A stretch of DNA of 64,000 bases from Mesostigma viride (GCA_009746045.1 RPFO01000041.1:823245-887244), one strand, 5' to 3'; numbered from the stretch's first letter, positions 32,116-44,288 are shown. Notes: generated from the sequence alone by a model not told the origin. A program made the numbers and translations.

Positions 32116-32139
32116 CTTTTGCCAGGGTGGGGGGGTGGG
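32116..32139 (-). other. D1 A2/B2 junction
   Basis: In element sense it contains CCCACCCCCCCACCCT, 15 of 16 matching the S1 and S2 junctions, between CTTTTGCC and GGCAAAAG, which are inverted copies (the first lies at the end of A2). Confidence 0.8.
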
Positions 32140-32349
32140 AGGCAAAAGAAACAACTGCTTCCCTAGAATGGAAGCCCACCCTTTATAGCAACCACCTCTC
32201 CAGCCAACCCCTACCTGGGTGGCTGGGGTACGGGTGCCAGCACAACAAATATTTTTTCTAAAATTATTTTTTTCTTTTGGTGCTATACAGCGTTGCATTC
32301 TCCGCTCAGCAGGTTAGTCATAGATAAAATGAGCATAGCTCACCAAATC
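32140..32349 (-). repeat. D1 repeat A2
   Basis: Copy of A1 (37028-37238). Begins with TTTGGTGAGCTATGC-type sequence in element sense. Confidence 0.92.
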
Positions 32350-32543
32350 CATTTCTGGCCTTGCCTTGCTTTGTATGCATCACCACAAAACATCAAATTT
32401 ATTACAATATGTGTGCTAGCTCTATACGGTGGAATAACACAGACATGTCTACCAGATGGCAACACGGCCATCTGTATGCTAGGGTGAGCACACTATGTGA
32501 ATGTGCAGGGCCAGCCCACAGCAGCTGTGCCCCTGCTCTACCC
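32347..32543 (-). repeat. D1 repeat B1
   Basis: 197-bp copy of B2, abutting A2 with about 3 bp shared. Confidence 0.92.
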
Positions 32544-32738
32544 ACATCTCCTTACATGGCTAACAGCCGAAAATACGTAGGACATGCAAAAAAGAAAACT
32601 TAAACTACCTAGCTATGGGGGTACTTTGTCCCAACCCAGGTTCACCCTCGGGTTAGTTAAACCATTTCCCCCCTGACCTCCCACACAAGGGTGAGGTCAG
32701 TTGATAGCTAAAAGACGAGAGATAAAAACAGGAGGACG

Positions 32739-35578
32739 TCAAAACTCGACGCCACCGAAGTGGCGCCGGAAAGCCGCTGGGTCAAAACCCAGGGCCTGAG
32801 CCCAGAGGGCGGGTGGGATGTCGCGCCCCAGGAGGCTGCGGTGGAGGCCAATGTAGCGCGTGACCGAGAGGGCCGAAGCCCACCGGCCGCGCAGCTGGAT
32901 GGCCTCCGGCGACTCGCCAGCGATGGCGTCGTGCGTCGCCCCCCCATGCCGGAGGCTGTGAAAAGAAAACATCCCTGGGATGCCCATGCGGGCCTGCACA
33001 GCCTCCCACTGCTGCCTAGCCTGGCTGTACGTTAAGCCCGAAAGAGGAGTGCATCCGGGGGCTGGCCAGCCGTCAGACGTCGCAGGAGCCACAAAGAAAG
33101 TGGATCCCGGACGAGGACGTGCTGGGCCGCCCCCTGCGCAGTTTTGGGGTTGCGCAGCACAAGGGCACCGACCATGGGCCCTGGCTCGAGAAGGGGGTGG
33201 CCGGGATGAGCCACATCCCGAACCCGCAGCCCTAGCGCCTCGCTAATGCGTAAATACTGCTGGAAAGCAATAATAATCAACGCACTCAAATGCACCTGTC
33301 GACGTGAAACTAGCAACAGGGCAGTGAAATAGCAAAGGCGCCAGGGCATAGGCGGAGGGCTGACAGCCGGAACAAGCCGCTGCCAACCTGCTAGCAGGCG
33401 GTCCGCCAGTACCCAATTCCGAACAATGTCGGGGTAGTACAGGTGCAGACAGGCCTTGGCATGCTGGCATAAGGTACGCCCCCGCCCGCCTCTGGCATGG
33501 TAGACAGCAGAAATCCACTCACAGAAAATGGCTTCCGCGTCAGCTGGGTCGACAGGGCCAGGTGGCGCCCACGCCACGTAGACAGCCGCCGCACGCCGGT
33601 ACGCTGGCAAGGTAGACACAGGGTTGACTGTGCCCTCCAAAAGTGCCAAGTCCCGAGGGCGTCGCGCCCCCTCAGGCCCAGGGTTGGGATGCACGTCACC
33701 ACACCGGGTCAAGTCAGGAATCCAAGCGCCACGCCGACTGGCCTTGTCAGCTGGGTTGTGGTCGGTAGCCACCCAGACCCAGTGGCTCTGCATGTCGCCA
33801 GCCAGTGACAGAGCGCAGTAGCGCCGAACCAGCTGGTTGAGGCGGTAGGAAGACGACCGCCCTCTGACAAACGCCCCCACCACAGCACTGGAGTCTACGA
33901 GCCGGACGACTCGCTTACCCCGACACGCCTTGGTCCGGCACGACCACTCGACCCCCTGTGTCGCAGCAATCGCCTCCTTGACGTTGATGTGGTTAGGCTG
34001 CCCCCGCCACCGGTAGGACAGTGCCGTACGCCAGTGGCCACTATCCAGCAGGCTGTAGTCCCCCTCCTCCATGCGCTCCAGGTCCCAGTCCTCCCCAGAC
34101 GTTAAAGCTGTCGTCCGCCACCCCCGCGCTTCGCGCCGGGTCGCCAGCCGGGCACAATCGGCCCCAGGCAGGTCCCTGTAGACCACCCCACCGCCGGAGC
34201 CGCTCGCATCACTTGCGACGACCCGGTCAGAAAGGGGCCGGGCCCTGGCCGCCCTCAAAAAGGGGGCCAGGTCGATCGCCGCCTGAAGCTCCTGGCGGGC
34301 CCCCGCAGGGAGGCGCCAGCGGCGCCCAGGCAGGGAGGCATTCATGGCTGCTAGCAGCCGGTACGTCTCAGACCACACCGAAAGCATGGGGCGGCACAGC
34401 AGATGCATCCACACCCACTTCCCAAGCACAGAACTAAGTTCGCGGTAGTATGTAAACCCGCGATCTAAGATTCTATGAGTAGCGGCGATAACTGCCACCA
34501 CACGCTCAGGAACAGGCACCACGTCACCATCCCTTTGGTGAATGACCCCCACCGCCTGCACACCAGTCTGCTCTGCTGTCGCCCGTACCACCTTGTCAGA
34601 CTTCTGCACCAGCCCAACAGCGGCGTAGGCAGCCTGAACACGATCTAGCTGCTGATTCACCCCATCCACCGACGCACAGTGGGTGAAATGGAGGTCATCG
34701 ATCGTCACAGCATGCATACCTTCCAGATCCTGCCGAGATTCGAAGCACGGCGAGGGCGCCAAGGGCGCAGCAGGGTCCTCCTCCAGCCTCAGCCGGACGG
34801 TCTCCCCCGCCTCGTTGGCCTCCGCCACCAGGATCAGCGCGGACATGTTGATGCTCAGCCCACGACTAGCCTCCAACGGCGGCTTGGGGCCACAGCGGTA
34901 CAACACAGACTGATGCACACACTGGGCCACGGCGACGGCCAGCTTGTTGCCCATTGGCCAGCACAACATCCACGGCCACACCTTCCGACGAGCCCCACTC
35001 AGGCCCACCAGATCCGACCACACCGGCATCCACGCACAGTACCGCCGCATCCAAACTGGCAGGCGGAGTCTGTTGTAGTACGAATCCAAATCTGATACGC
35101 CCCCAAAAACATCCTCCCCAGCGCGCGTGGGCAAATCGCAAATCACGCCAAGGTGTGGTAAAAAAGCGGGCATAGGATCTGGTAGTGGCATGTTGCCACG
35201 CCGGTTGTCCACAATCAGCCGTATACGGCCGTCGGGCTTTCCGACCCCAAAAGTACCGTTCACCATAGGCGGCTCCTCCTCAAAAAATCCACCCAAAATC
35301 CCCCTCTCCACACACACCGTGCAAACCCGCGCGAACTCCTCCATGCTACACCCCCGCGAGATCCGCATCGACTTCTGCAAGATCCGCTCTGCTGGGCTCA
35401 GCGTCCGTACCATCCTACTCTCATCATTCAAAATTGCTCCCCAAGAGGGGGGTAGTAAGTTCAGCACATCCACTTGGCCACCTTCCCCCGGACCAGGCAA
35501 AGCCAAGCGTGCGGCCACTAACGGTTCGTAAGGGGCTCCTTCAGCATATTCACCCCCATCCACTACAGATCCTGCCAT
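32739..35578 (-). pseudogene. D1 ORF2: RT-RNase H, 2A-like motif, tyrosine recombinase (one frameshift)
   Basis: The long frame ends at 33032 and opens upstream to 35668 (GTG); I prefer the ATG at 35578. Numbering from 35668: RT with KPDGRIRLIVDNRRGN (145-160), motif A DLDSYYNRL (193-201) and IDDLHF (323-328). RNase H has D487 (SDASGSGG), E565, D592 and NPAD to D641. GDVHPNPGP follows at 657-665. Tyrosine recombinase covers 680-878 with R807 (YLRISEAL). The rest lies in the next frame (33092-32739): HSLRHGG supplies His and the second Arg, then RGRWAS and the candidate nucleophile in VTRYI. All recombinase residues are present, so the frameshift near 33035-33050 is a recent lesion or a sequencing error. 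Confidence 0.88.
33674..33700 (-). other. 2A-like ribosome-skipping motif between RNase H and recombinase
   Basis: Encodes GDVHPNPGP at residues 657-665 of ORF2. The 2A core is D-V/I-E-x-N-P-G-P; here Glu is His and x is Pro. It sits 16 residues after the last RNase H residue and before the recombinase, where separation of the two enzymes would make sense. Confidence 0.6.
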
Positions 35579-36023
35579 TGCCGCTACGGAACCACCGTTC
35601 CGGCGGACAAAGGACCTGCAAGCATCATCGATCCCATCTAGGGCCGCCTGCTGCAGAGGCCCGGGCACACGGGCTGAATCTACAGCAGGCGGGTCTCGCC
35701 CCCCCCCCCCATCCAGTTTAACGCCCTAACCGTCTGACAGGCTAGTGTGCGAGCATTAAAAGCCCGACTCATCCTATCGCGCCTACGGCCTGAGCGTACC
35801 TGCTGCCACCAGTCACGAGGTGGCAGGGGTGCTGGAAGAGGTAGTGGAAGAAGGCACCGCTCCCTCACTTGTTGTTGTTGGACGGGCCGCCCTGCCCCTT
35901 CTTGCCGGGACCCTGCTCCAGCTTGTGCTGCAGCTTCCCCATGCTCATCGCCGCCCGCACCGCCGGAGACGCCAGCATTGCTCCACCCTCCTGGAATGGC
36001 AGCATTGCCGGCGGCGTCCCCTT

Positions 36024-36959
36024 TCACCCCGTCGACCCCACATCCACCAGCTGGCATGCCGTGATCAGCTTTGCCAGGTACTCGGCTGCTGCCAGCTCCA
36101 GAATTACTTCGGAGCGTGGCGTGGCCCAGTAGCCAAATTCTGTCACCATCGTGTCCAGAATTCCTGCCATCTGCAGGAGCAGCATCCGCCTCTCCCCGCT
36201 GGTTGAGCTGCCGTGCATTAACGATGCACGGATGGACTTCCCCTCCACGCTCTCCGCGTAGTCCAGCATTCCCGGCAGCACCGCCTCCAGCATGTTGCTC
36301 ACCAGCACCGGCACTGCATGCCCACTCAGCGCCACCCCCTTCGTGCGCGCCAGCCTGCCAGCAGTCGTCGCTGCGGCTGGGCTTGCAGTTGCTGGAGTCT
36401 TTGTCTGGTCCAGCAGCTTCGACATGGCTGCTATCAGGTCGCCAATATCGCCGCCAGTGGGGGCGTTGCCCGGGCGGGATGGAAGCCCTCCAGCTGGCGT
36501 TGCATAGCCCGTCTCGGTCCCCAGCAGCCGACCTATGTTTCGGTCCAGGTCCGCCACAGCCTGGTCGATCGCCCCAGGAGCGCTATCCTCCTCGCCAGCG
36601 CCCGGTCCACCATGCCCCGCCCCTCCGCTTCCACCTGCCGAAGGGGGAACACCCCCCGTTCCCACCGCACCTGCTGACACTGGTGGATCCGGCTCCGCAA
36701 TAGCCTCCCCCAGTTACGCTGCTAGCACATCGGCCAGGGCCTCCTCCCCATCCCAGTCGCTGACAAACCCCCTGTCCTCCAGTACGTCCATGACGTTCTT
36801 GGCACGCCCCGGAGTGAGCTTCTGGATCCGCTCTAGCCAGTTCCCCTCCCCTAGGATCTTCTGGACCGCAGTGGCGGCCTCCTTTGGGGTGCATCCCTCC
36901 TTGGCTGCCTGCTTGAGTTTCGCTAGGAAATTCCGGTCTGGGGCTGTCACTGTGGTCAT
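36024..36959 (-). pseudogene. D1 ORF1 (Gag-like), one in-frame stop
   Basis: From ATG 36959, 81 codons (MTTVTAPDRNF..., helical, resembling a small assembly domain) lead to TAA at 36716-36714. The same frame then continues to 36024, giving about 311 codons in all. The second part has a Gly/Pro-rich linker, then a helical region ending LAKLITACQLVDVGSTG. No zinc knuckle. Position upstream of RT and lack of catalytic motifs fit the Gag-like ORF1 of DIRS elements. The stop may be a mutation or a readthrough point. Confidence 0.6.
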
Positions 36960-37027
36960 GGTGGGTTATACTGCTTGATGTGTTATCTTGCGTTTTGTTT
37001 TTTGTGATGTGGTCACGTGAGGTTCTC

Positions 37028-37238
37028 AGGCAAAAGAAACAACCTGCTTCCCTAGAATGGAAGCCCACCCTTTATAGCAACCACCTCTCCAGCCAACCCC
37101 TACCTGGGTGGCTGGGGTACGGGTGCCAGCACAAAAAATATTTTTTCTAAAATTATTTTTTTCTTTTGGTGCTATACGGCGTTGCATTCTCCGCTCAGCA
37201 GGTTAGTCATAGATAAAATGAGCATAGCTCACCAAATC
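37028..37238 (-). repeat. D1 repeat A1
   Basis: 211 bp, matches A2 with a few substitutions. Forms the 5' end of D1. Confidence 0.92.
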
Positions 37239-37329
37239 AAAAATCAAGTCAACTCTATCATTCTAAGCTCTCTACCCTAGGGGTCCTGTCTAGCGTGGTA
37301 ACTGGTTTGTATAGTTCATGGCAAGTCTA

Positions 37330-37580
37330 CCACTTGATCGACCCATCTGGGTTTGTCCTTGGGGCCAGGCCAGGTCAGGATATAGCGCCCCGGCTGGCCA
37401 AGCCGCTGGGGGCCGGCCAGACCGAGGTCGGTGTCTACAAGTATCATGGATAAATAGTACAAGTATAAATTGAGAATAACCATTAGTTAATTAGTTCATT
37501 AATTTACACGTCCAAGAATACTTGACTCTTTTAACGTAACTACGTCACGTGAGCATTAGTCCTCAGGGATATTGAATATC
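37330..37580. pseudogene. Short relics related to L1
   Basis: 37350-37440 resembles the L1 coding region around 28860-28920 (GCCAGGTCAGGATATAGCG against GCCAGGTGAGGACATATCG). 37545-37575 resembles the L1 3' end near 28530-28556 (CGTCACGTGAGCATTAGTCC against CGTCACGTGAGCATAAGTCC). The two pieces are not collinear with L1, so they are separate or rearranged fragments. Confidence 0.45.
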
Positions 37581-38711
37581 AAGGAGACAACCAGCGCAGG
37601 CCAGCGATTCGATAGTGATTGAATATCAAGGAGACAATTGAATGTAGTTGTCTCACTTGATAGCAGGGCGTAACCTCTCCAGTTATAAGCTCCTGAACCA
37701 TAAACTAGCAAACGATGTAAGTGCCTAGTAAAGTGTCTATCATTGACTCTTCACGATGTTTCATGATTGTGCATGCAATTAGTGGTATGGGCCAGCAAGC
37801 CAGCATTGCATGTGTAAAGTTAGTCATTCATCAGCTAGTCAACAATGAACAACCAGTTAGTCAATCAATCACCTATTACCCTCACTTAATTCTTTCACAT
37901 CCATGATGAATTCCTAGCTTATTTAGTTACTCTACGTGGCCATGCAGTGGCCACATTAGGATCTCCTTTTGCAAGAAAGGCACGTGTGCAAGCTACCAAG
38001 AAATGCATGAACAAGTTACCAAGAAATGCGTGAAAAACTAGACATGATGAAAGTTTGAGGAGACCCTAACGTAGAACAAACAAGGGCAGTTGGTTTAGAT
38101 TGGTTTAGATTACCATCTGGGCAGATGCTAATTCATTTCAGACGGTGTTTGCACACAGGAACACTTCATGCATCATGGAATACGCCCACAACCATGCCAA
38201 CTCAGTCAGTGTACGAAAAGGGGTGGCAAGACTCTCAGGGCAACGTATGCCCTCACGTTCCCTAGGGCATGGCACGACGTGCTGTAAAAGGCTGCAGAGC
38301 AATAATGTTGTATGCATCACATGACTAACTATCTAGCGGTTGCCATATTTATTCCAGTGAAAGCTGTGTGCCACAAAAGAAAATACTGAACGCAACAAAA
38401 CCTTGTAAAATGACCTCAGTACGCTATCCAACATGCCCAAAGACAAAGGGATAACGGACTGCAATCAATAAATCATGTATGCAAGGTATAGCTTGTTGTA
38501 AACCATATTGCCAGCCATGGCTAGCTTGGCTGCCTTGCCATATGATGTTAGGCTGCAAGTCTCCTCCTCAAGGGTGAGTACTGAAATAAACCCATGGTAA
38601 CCGATACCTACATACATTTACTCTAACAAAACATGTCAAATATGTGATCACTATCGCGCTTCCTTTTCTGCGTGTGAAAATGTAAAGCGTTAGGCAGATT
38701 TTCAGCTCCTA
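37581..38711. other. Non-coding stretch
   Basis: A short duplicated phrase TTGAATATCAAGGAGACAA at about 37569 and 37619. Nothing else that I can support. Confidence 0.5.
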
Positions 38712-40431
38712 GCACGTCGTACGTGCAAACTCAGTCCTAAAAATAGGACTGAGTATGCCAACTTTGAGATCATGTAGCGGTAAGGGTAGGGGGGTACCCC
38801 ATATGTTTGATATGCATAATAGCACTCAATATCATGCTAACGCTTGGGCATATGCATAAAAAATCATACACTGACCAAATCATGCATAATTTTACTGGGG
38901 TGAGGACCCTTACTCGCGATTTTGCATTTTTGTGTGGAAGCACGATTGGGAAAAATTGAATAAATTCCATATGCATGTTTAAAAAATATAGGCATGTAAA
39001 AAATATAGTTCTTGACCTGTAGAAAAAAACTGGACTCAATTTGGCCACAGGCACTGCCTGAAACACACAAAATACTGCCAGTCCTATAATAGGACTGGGC
39101 CTTGCTAGCAAAATGCTAGCATGTAAGTGCGGTCATACTACACACCACCGTGGCAACCAGCCATGCCAATCAACTCATTTCCCTTCTAGCATAATAGGAC
39201 AACATGCTTGCATCATCATATTGCAGGTATATGATACCTTAGTATGTGTGAGAGCCTATGCACGCACGTAGGGAATGGGTATGGATACCTACCTACAAAG
39301 GGTTGTATTATAAGTCTTAACCACCAATATGATGGGTAGGTTAAGCATCTTTCAATTGTTTCTAACAAGAATAGACATGGCTAAAGCTGTTTTGCTTTGC
39401 CATGACATGGCCAACATACTTGCTGGCACATTATGACAGTGGTTTATCACCAAGACTTTTCACTCACAAGTGTAAGCTCGAAAGCACGCTTGATGCAGCC
39501 CATGGCCACACAATCATGCAGTATGAACGTAGCAAAAGAAGAACTAACATCTATGAAGGTATTTAAACCCATTAAGCGCCTAAAAACCTGCACAATTACA
39601 CTAGGGTAAGGCAAATGCCTGGTAACATCATCAAAAAAGGGGGTTTTAGAGAGGGGCAGGCAACGGTCAAGAAAGCGCATCAAGACTCGAAACTGACAAC
39701 GCCTCGCAAGCTTAAACTCATTCAAGAACATCAAGAAATGATGAGGTAACGTTATTTCAGCTTTACCGTTCACGGATGGCGTTACCTTGGCCCAGGCGGT
39801 GCCCGCAAAAGTGACACTTGCCGGCACACAAACCATGACGTGACAGAGTGCTTGAAATCATCAAATCTTTACTGCCACTGACTTTATTCTACGAAAATGG
39901 ATGATGCTTAGTAGAAAGAAGCATATAAACCCTTCGACCTGCGCCGGAAAGCAGTTTTAGTAATCAATTCCGTCAACCTGCCTGATCGCAGTTTTTTCCA
40001 CCAAGAGCAGTGCCGACACCTGGTAAATCGCATCTCCGCGAGCTAAAATTTGGCCTGTGTCATCTTTAAGACATAAGAAATCTACTTCCTGAGTTTGACC
40101 AGCTAAATCGTCCGCAAACGTAAACTGCATGCATGGGCGCAAGCCGCCATGGCTAGGTCGTGCATTTCCGGAACTCACGTTTCGCGTGAAAAAGTACCCT
40201 TACCACCTGTACTTTGACCGCACATTTAGCCGCCCAAACAAAATAAAAAAAAATCCCAAAAATATGTCCAAGAAAGGTCTTTTCACGTAGTATTTGAATA
40301 AATTTTGAGAGAATTTTTTTGTCCAACACTCTGACCGGGGCGAATTTTCTACGAAACCCAAAAACTCAGTCCAAAAATTAGGACTGAGTTCAACTCAGTC
40401 CTAAAAATAGGTAGGGTTACGTACGACGTGC
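38712..40431. mobile_element. T2: TA-flanked terminal-inverted-repeat element
   Basis: Ends are 13-bp inverted repeats GCACGTCGTACGT (38712-38724 and 40419-40431), flanked by TA on both sides (38710-38711, 40432-40433). Subterminal palindromes built on CAGTCCTA...TAGGACTG occur near both ends (about 38731-38755 and 40364-40412) and once inside (about 39076-39096). The TA duplication fits Tc1/mariner-like elements, but I see no DDE motif. Internal ORFs on the minus strand (39447-39836, 129 aa; 39957-40178, 73 aa) are unidentified and could be exons of one small gene. Confidence 0.65.
39447..39836 (-). CDS. Unidentified 129-aa ORF in T2
   Basis: Begins MVCVPASVTFAGTAWAKV. No domain recognised. 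A second ORF (40178-39957, MSSGNARPSHGG...) lies upstream in the same orientation and might be a preceding exon. Either could encode the T2 protein, or neither may be coding. Confidence 0.25.
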   Translation of the reverse strand: MVCVPASVTFAGTAWAKVTPSVNGKAEITLPHHFLMFLNEFKLARRCQFRVLMRFLDRCLPLSKTPFFDDVTRHLPYPSVIVQVFRRLMGLNTFIDVSSSFATFILHDCVAMGCIKRAFELTLVSEKSW

Positions 40432-40433
40432 TA

Positions 40434-41420
40434 GCGAGGCGCACTAGCTCATGCCGCTGCTAAGGTTTGGTCTCATACTCGTCATGCACAAGAAATACGC
40501 GCAATATTCTCCCAAAAAGCCAGTTTCAAAACCAAGCTCTATTACTGTCCTTATGAACCATGATCTGGCGTACCTGCCAACAAAAGCAATCTAAAATTGC
40601 CAGGTATATATTGAACTATACTCGAGCATGCGCAGGGGGCAAACGACCAGGCGAAACTGCAAAGTTTGGCGCAAAAAGCTCACAACGATGAGCCCGTACA
40701 GCACAAAAAACAGAGCAGATACCGTCGCCCGACAAACTGTACCTAACCCTGTAAATCTTTCGCCCAGGGGACGCAAGAAAAGCCGGCCTCCCATGCAGGC
40801 AGATGAGCGTTACTTCGATCGCGCATGCATCATTTAATTACTTACCGAGACAAACCGGAAAAGTGCCAACCCCCGGTTGTCAAAGCTTTCAATCCAGTTC
40901 TAGCAACGTTAACGGTTTGACTACGATAAGTTTAGTCCGCAAAACTTGTCAGCCACTGCCGCCAACATGAATTCCAGAGGACAGAAAATTCGCTCTGATT
41001 AATGACATGAAAACGCCCATGCCGATTACATGAAAACAAAGCAGTGACCTCATGAAACAGAAAAATTTCCGCCATATTATTGGCCTAGTCCTCCGACATG
41101 CCGAGCAGCCTGAATTCACGTCGCCATGCCCACCATGCTAGGGGAAAAAAAATGCGCGCATCGCTTAATTTCCCCGGACGTTACACAGACGTTCACGTCT
41201 TGTCCGCGCCAAAATTTCGCACATGTTCCGTAAAGGGCGTGACGGAAACAGGAATCTGACCAAACGAATCAGATTTCGATCGGAAAAACCGCTGTCTGAC
41301 CATGGTCTGACGCATCGAACTAAGAATCCCGACTGCTCTGTAATAAAAAACACCTGTCTGCAATTAGTGAAACTAATCTGTAAATACCGGGCCCCAACTT
41401 TACTAATCTGCAATTTTCTC
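40434..41420. mobile_element. Diverged relic of the G1/G2 family
   Basis: 40585-40810 aligns with about 63020-63235 of G2 (AACGATGAGC, TGTACC, CGCCCAGG/CACCCAGG and CGCAA blocks in the same order) and 41010-41180 with about 63430-63640. Identity is clearly lower than between G1 and G2. No ORF of note. Confidence 0.5.
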
Positions 41421-41974
41421 TACTAAATAATTATGAGGCTGGGCGCCAGCCAGCTGCAAACGATAAATAAAACAAAAGAATTTTAATTAACTAATTCCCG
41501 AGTGTAGTGAACTGTAGTTTTTGAAGCTACCAAACAAACAAAGAAAGTGTAAATAAATATTATTTTCCTGTCACGTGTGCAGCTTTCTCGCTAACAAACA
41601 AAGAAATATTAAATCTCTGGCTGAAAACTGATGTGCTTTTCCTAGCCGTAAGAGCAGTGCATCCGGCTGGGTTATACAGAACAAAGTCAACAAACAAAGA
41701 ATTATTAAATTTCGCAGCCAGTTCAACGGTTGTTCGGTAACCAACCAAACAAACTAATAATTAATTAATTGGGCGGGCACAGTAGCACTTTCAACCAATA
41801 AAACGCTAATGTCTAATTCCGAAGGGCCTTTCGGCTGAGGGGAATTAAAACTACCAATGCGGGGGGTGTAGGTTTGGGGGGTATATACACCGCCCGCATT
41901 GGTAGTTTTAATTCAGTTCAGCCAAAAGGCCCTTCGGAATTAGACATTAGCGTTTTATTGGTTGAAAGTGCTAC

Positions 41975-42684
41975 TGTAGCGTGCCGACTAGGGTCGAACC
42001 TAGTGAGCACGAGAAAGTTTGGCAAAAGAAATATGGTATAAAAAGATACGTGCAAAAAGAGATAGATACCTAAGGTGGTTTGAAGTCCATACCTTCCGGC
42101 ACACATCTGCATGTGTATACGAGGGTGCCGACAGTTGAGACCTAGAGCAATATTGGTGACATTGGGATATATATCGATGGATGTGTGTCCGATGGCATAA
42201 CGTAACGATGGTTACCACGGACATGGTTAGAGGTCGATCAGCCCTATGTTCGACCCGTAGTTCGGCCCACTACTAGAGTAACGTAAATTAGGCGTGGAAT
42301 ATTCGCATGGAATGTTCCGGGCCGCAAGGGTTGGAACAGCAGTGCCGACCTAGTGGCACTGCTTGGCATAAAGGCGTGCGAGGACGATGGACAAGACAGT
42401 CGTTCGTCAATCCGCCGACTCACCCACCTCAGTTAATCTGAGCTACGAATCTATTCCTTTTAATACAATCATGTCCAACACATATCCTTGTACAACTGCA
42501 ATTGCAAGAATACAAGAAGGTAATTAATATAATGCCTCTGGGCCTACGCTGTGATGACAGCAAGTAGCCCATAGCTTAGTGATCCCCCTTCCTACTCAGG
42601 CAGGCAACAAACCGGGGCGATGGTCCCGTATAGATAGAAACGATCTTTCCCAACGTGCCTGGCCGATGGGTTTGGCACGTTACA
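41975..42684 (+). repeat. R5 5' LTR
   Basis: 710 bp, TGTA...TACA. Differs from the 3' LTR by a few substitutions and a 20-bp indel near 42420-42440. Confidence 0.9.
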
Positions 42685-42699
42685 CTGGAATCGGAGGTT

Positions 42700-43119
42700 C
42701 GGGGTTCTTTGAACGGAGTTTCTTCTATACGTGAATGCGGGAACAAGAGGCCGCTGGATGAGCGGCTTAGAGGTCGTAGTGTTTTCTCGTAGCTGTTTGG
42801 CTAGAGCTTTTGTGATTAGTAGATGCAGTATAGTGCATGGTTGAAAAATGAATTAAATAAAATGTGCGTTCCGCGCTTGGGTTGATTATACCCGGGCGGA
42901 ACGGGGCGTGAGGTGCAGTGCCCCTGAAAAGAACAACCTACTACGCATTATTTAATACTAGTCGTGCAGATTCGGGATATTCTACCCCCGGTCTGTACGG
43001 TTAGCGTCTTACTAGCATCACTGAACATAAGGGTTTAATGACGTCAGTTAGCTAGGGATAAGGGAGGTTTTGCGACTAAAAGCCGCTTTGGCTGGTTTTG
43101 TCGGCCTCTTTCTTTGCTC
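42700..43119 (+). repeat. S2 repeat A1
   Basis: 420 bp, ends GCCTCTTTCTTTGCTC. Matches A2 (44086-44994) minus its inserted segment. Confidence 0.85.
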
Positions 43120-43958
43120 GTTGTCGTTGCGGCGGCAGCCGCAGCTATGGGTGCTGCGGAGCAAAATCCCAAAAGCACTGGTTGCACCGGCCACTTGGCC
43201 AGTGGTGAGACTTCCAGTTGTTAACCGGCCAGGCGTAGTTCCTCGCCCGGTTAACTAAAAGAAAAGAAAATGATTACCTCCGGTCCGCACCTTTTCCCCA
43301 GCTTGGGGTCTTTGGTGGGCCGGGTGCCGTGACAGGTGCTCAACTGTCGCTTGGTCGGCCCAGTGCGCGAGCTGGTGCAGTCCGTACCTGGGGATGCTTG
43401 CACCCCGGGTTGGAGCCGGATGGCTGGCACTGGCGACCCGTGTCTCGGTCCGCGGCCTGAGGCTTTTTCTTCGGAAATTGCTGCTGGCCAGCAAACTTTG
43501 CAATTGCCTTCCGCCGAGGGGGGGGTGGTTGGGGCTGGGGACGGCGATGGGAAAAGCGCCTAAGCTAGAAAATTTTTCCCCACGCATAGAAACCTCGGGG
43601 GGGAATGCGGTCTTGGCTGAACGGACTCTCGTTCAGCCAGGTGCCTGGGGCTGTGGCCTCGGGCATCCGGGCTGGCGGGGCCTGGGCTAAGTCCACGTTT
43701 TTTCTCGAAGCACCCCGGGTCTATGGGGAGACGGCCATAGCGGTACCGACTCGGGGCCCCGAGAGGGGTCATGATAGGCTGGCCGTGCGCAATCGCAGTG
43801 CAAATGCGCTGGGCCTTTTTGGGCCTGGCCACGCATCCACAGCCGCCGGGCACACGCCTCCCGATGTGGGGGGGCTCCCGTTTTGCGGCAGGGCGGTCAC
43901 TTGTGACAACGAGCAAGGTGGAGTGCGGCTTCAAGGGAAAGCCAGGGCGGGGGTGATT

Positions 43959-44085
43959 GGGCAACGTACTTCATGAAGGGCCTTGAACGGCGTGCTTCCG
44001 GGCATGTCAATAGTGTCACATGTATGCTTCAACTTATTGTTTTAATGAAGATGCTGGTTTTTGTGGGAGCTACGTGGGACATGAA
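43959..44085 (+). repeat. S2 repeat B1
   Basis: 127 bp, one or two differences from 45028-45154. Confidence 0.85.
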
Positions 44086-44288
44086 TCGGGGTTCTTTGAA
44101 CGGAGTTTCTTCTATACGTGAATGCGGGAACAAGAGGCCGCTGGATGAGCGGCTTAGAGGTCGTAGTGTTTTCTCGTAGCTGTTTGGCTAGAGCTTTTAA
44201 TTGTGATTAGTAGATGCAGTATAGTGCATGGTTGAAAAATGAATTAAATAAAATGTGCGTTCCGCGCTTGGGTTGATTATACCCGGGC

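Larger units (their letters stand above)
31919..37238 (-). mobile_element. D1: DIRS/PAT-like tyrosine-recombinase retrotransposon
   Basis: Read on the minus strand the order is A1 (37238-37028), ORF1, ORF2 (RT-RNase H-tyrosine recombinase), B1 (32543-32347), A2 (32349-32140), junction (32139-32116), B2 (32115-31919). A1 and A2 are 211 and 210 bp; B1 and B2 are both 197 bp. The split direct repeats, the tyrosine recombinase in place of an integrase, and the lack of a target duplication define the PAT/Ngaro-like branch of DIRS elements, which are thought to integrate through a circular DNA intermediate. Total 5.3 kb, nearly intact except for one ORF1 stop and one ORF2 frameshift. Confidence 0.9.

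Noticed and set aside
30750-32166. Several 340-435-codon ORFs of Met-Asp-Gly-Trp or Ile-His-Pro-Ser repeats on both strands
   Set aside because: They are six-frame translations of the GGAT array. All three frames on each strand are open simply because the period-4 repeat has no stop.
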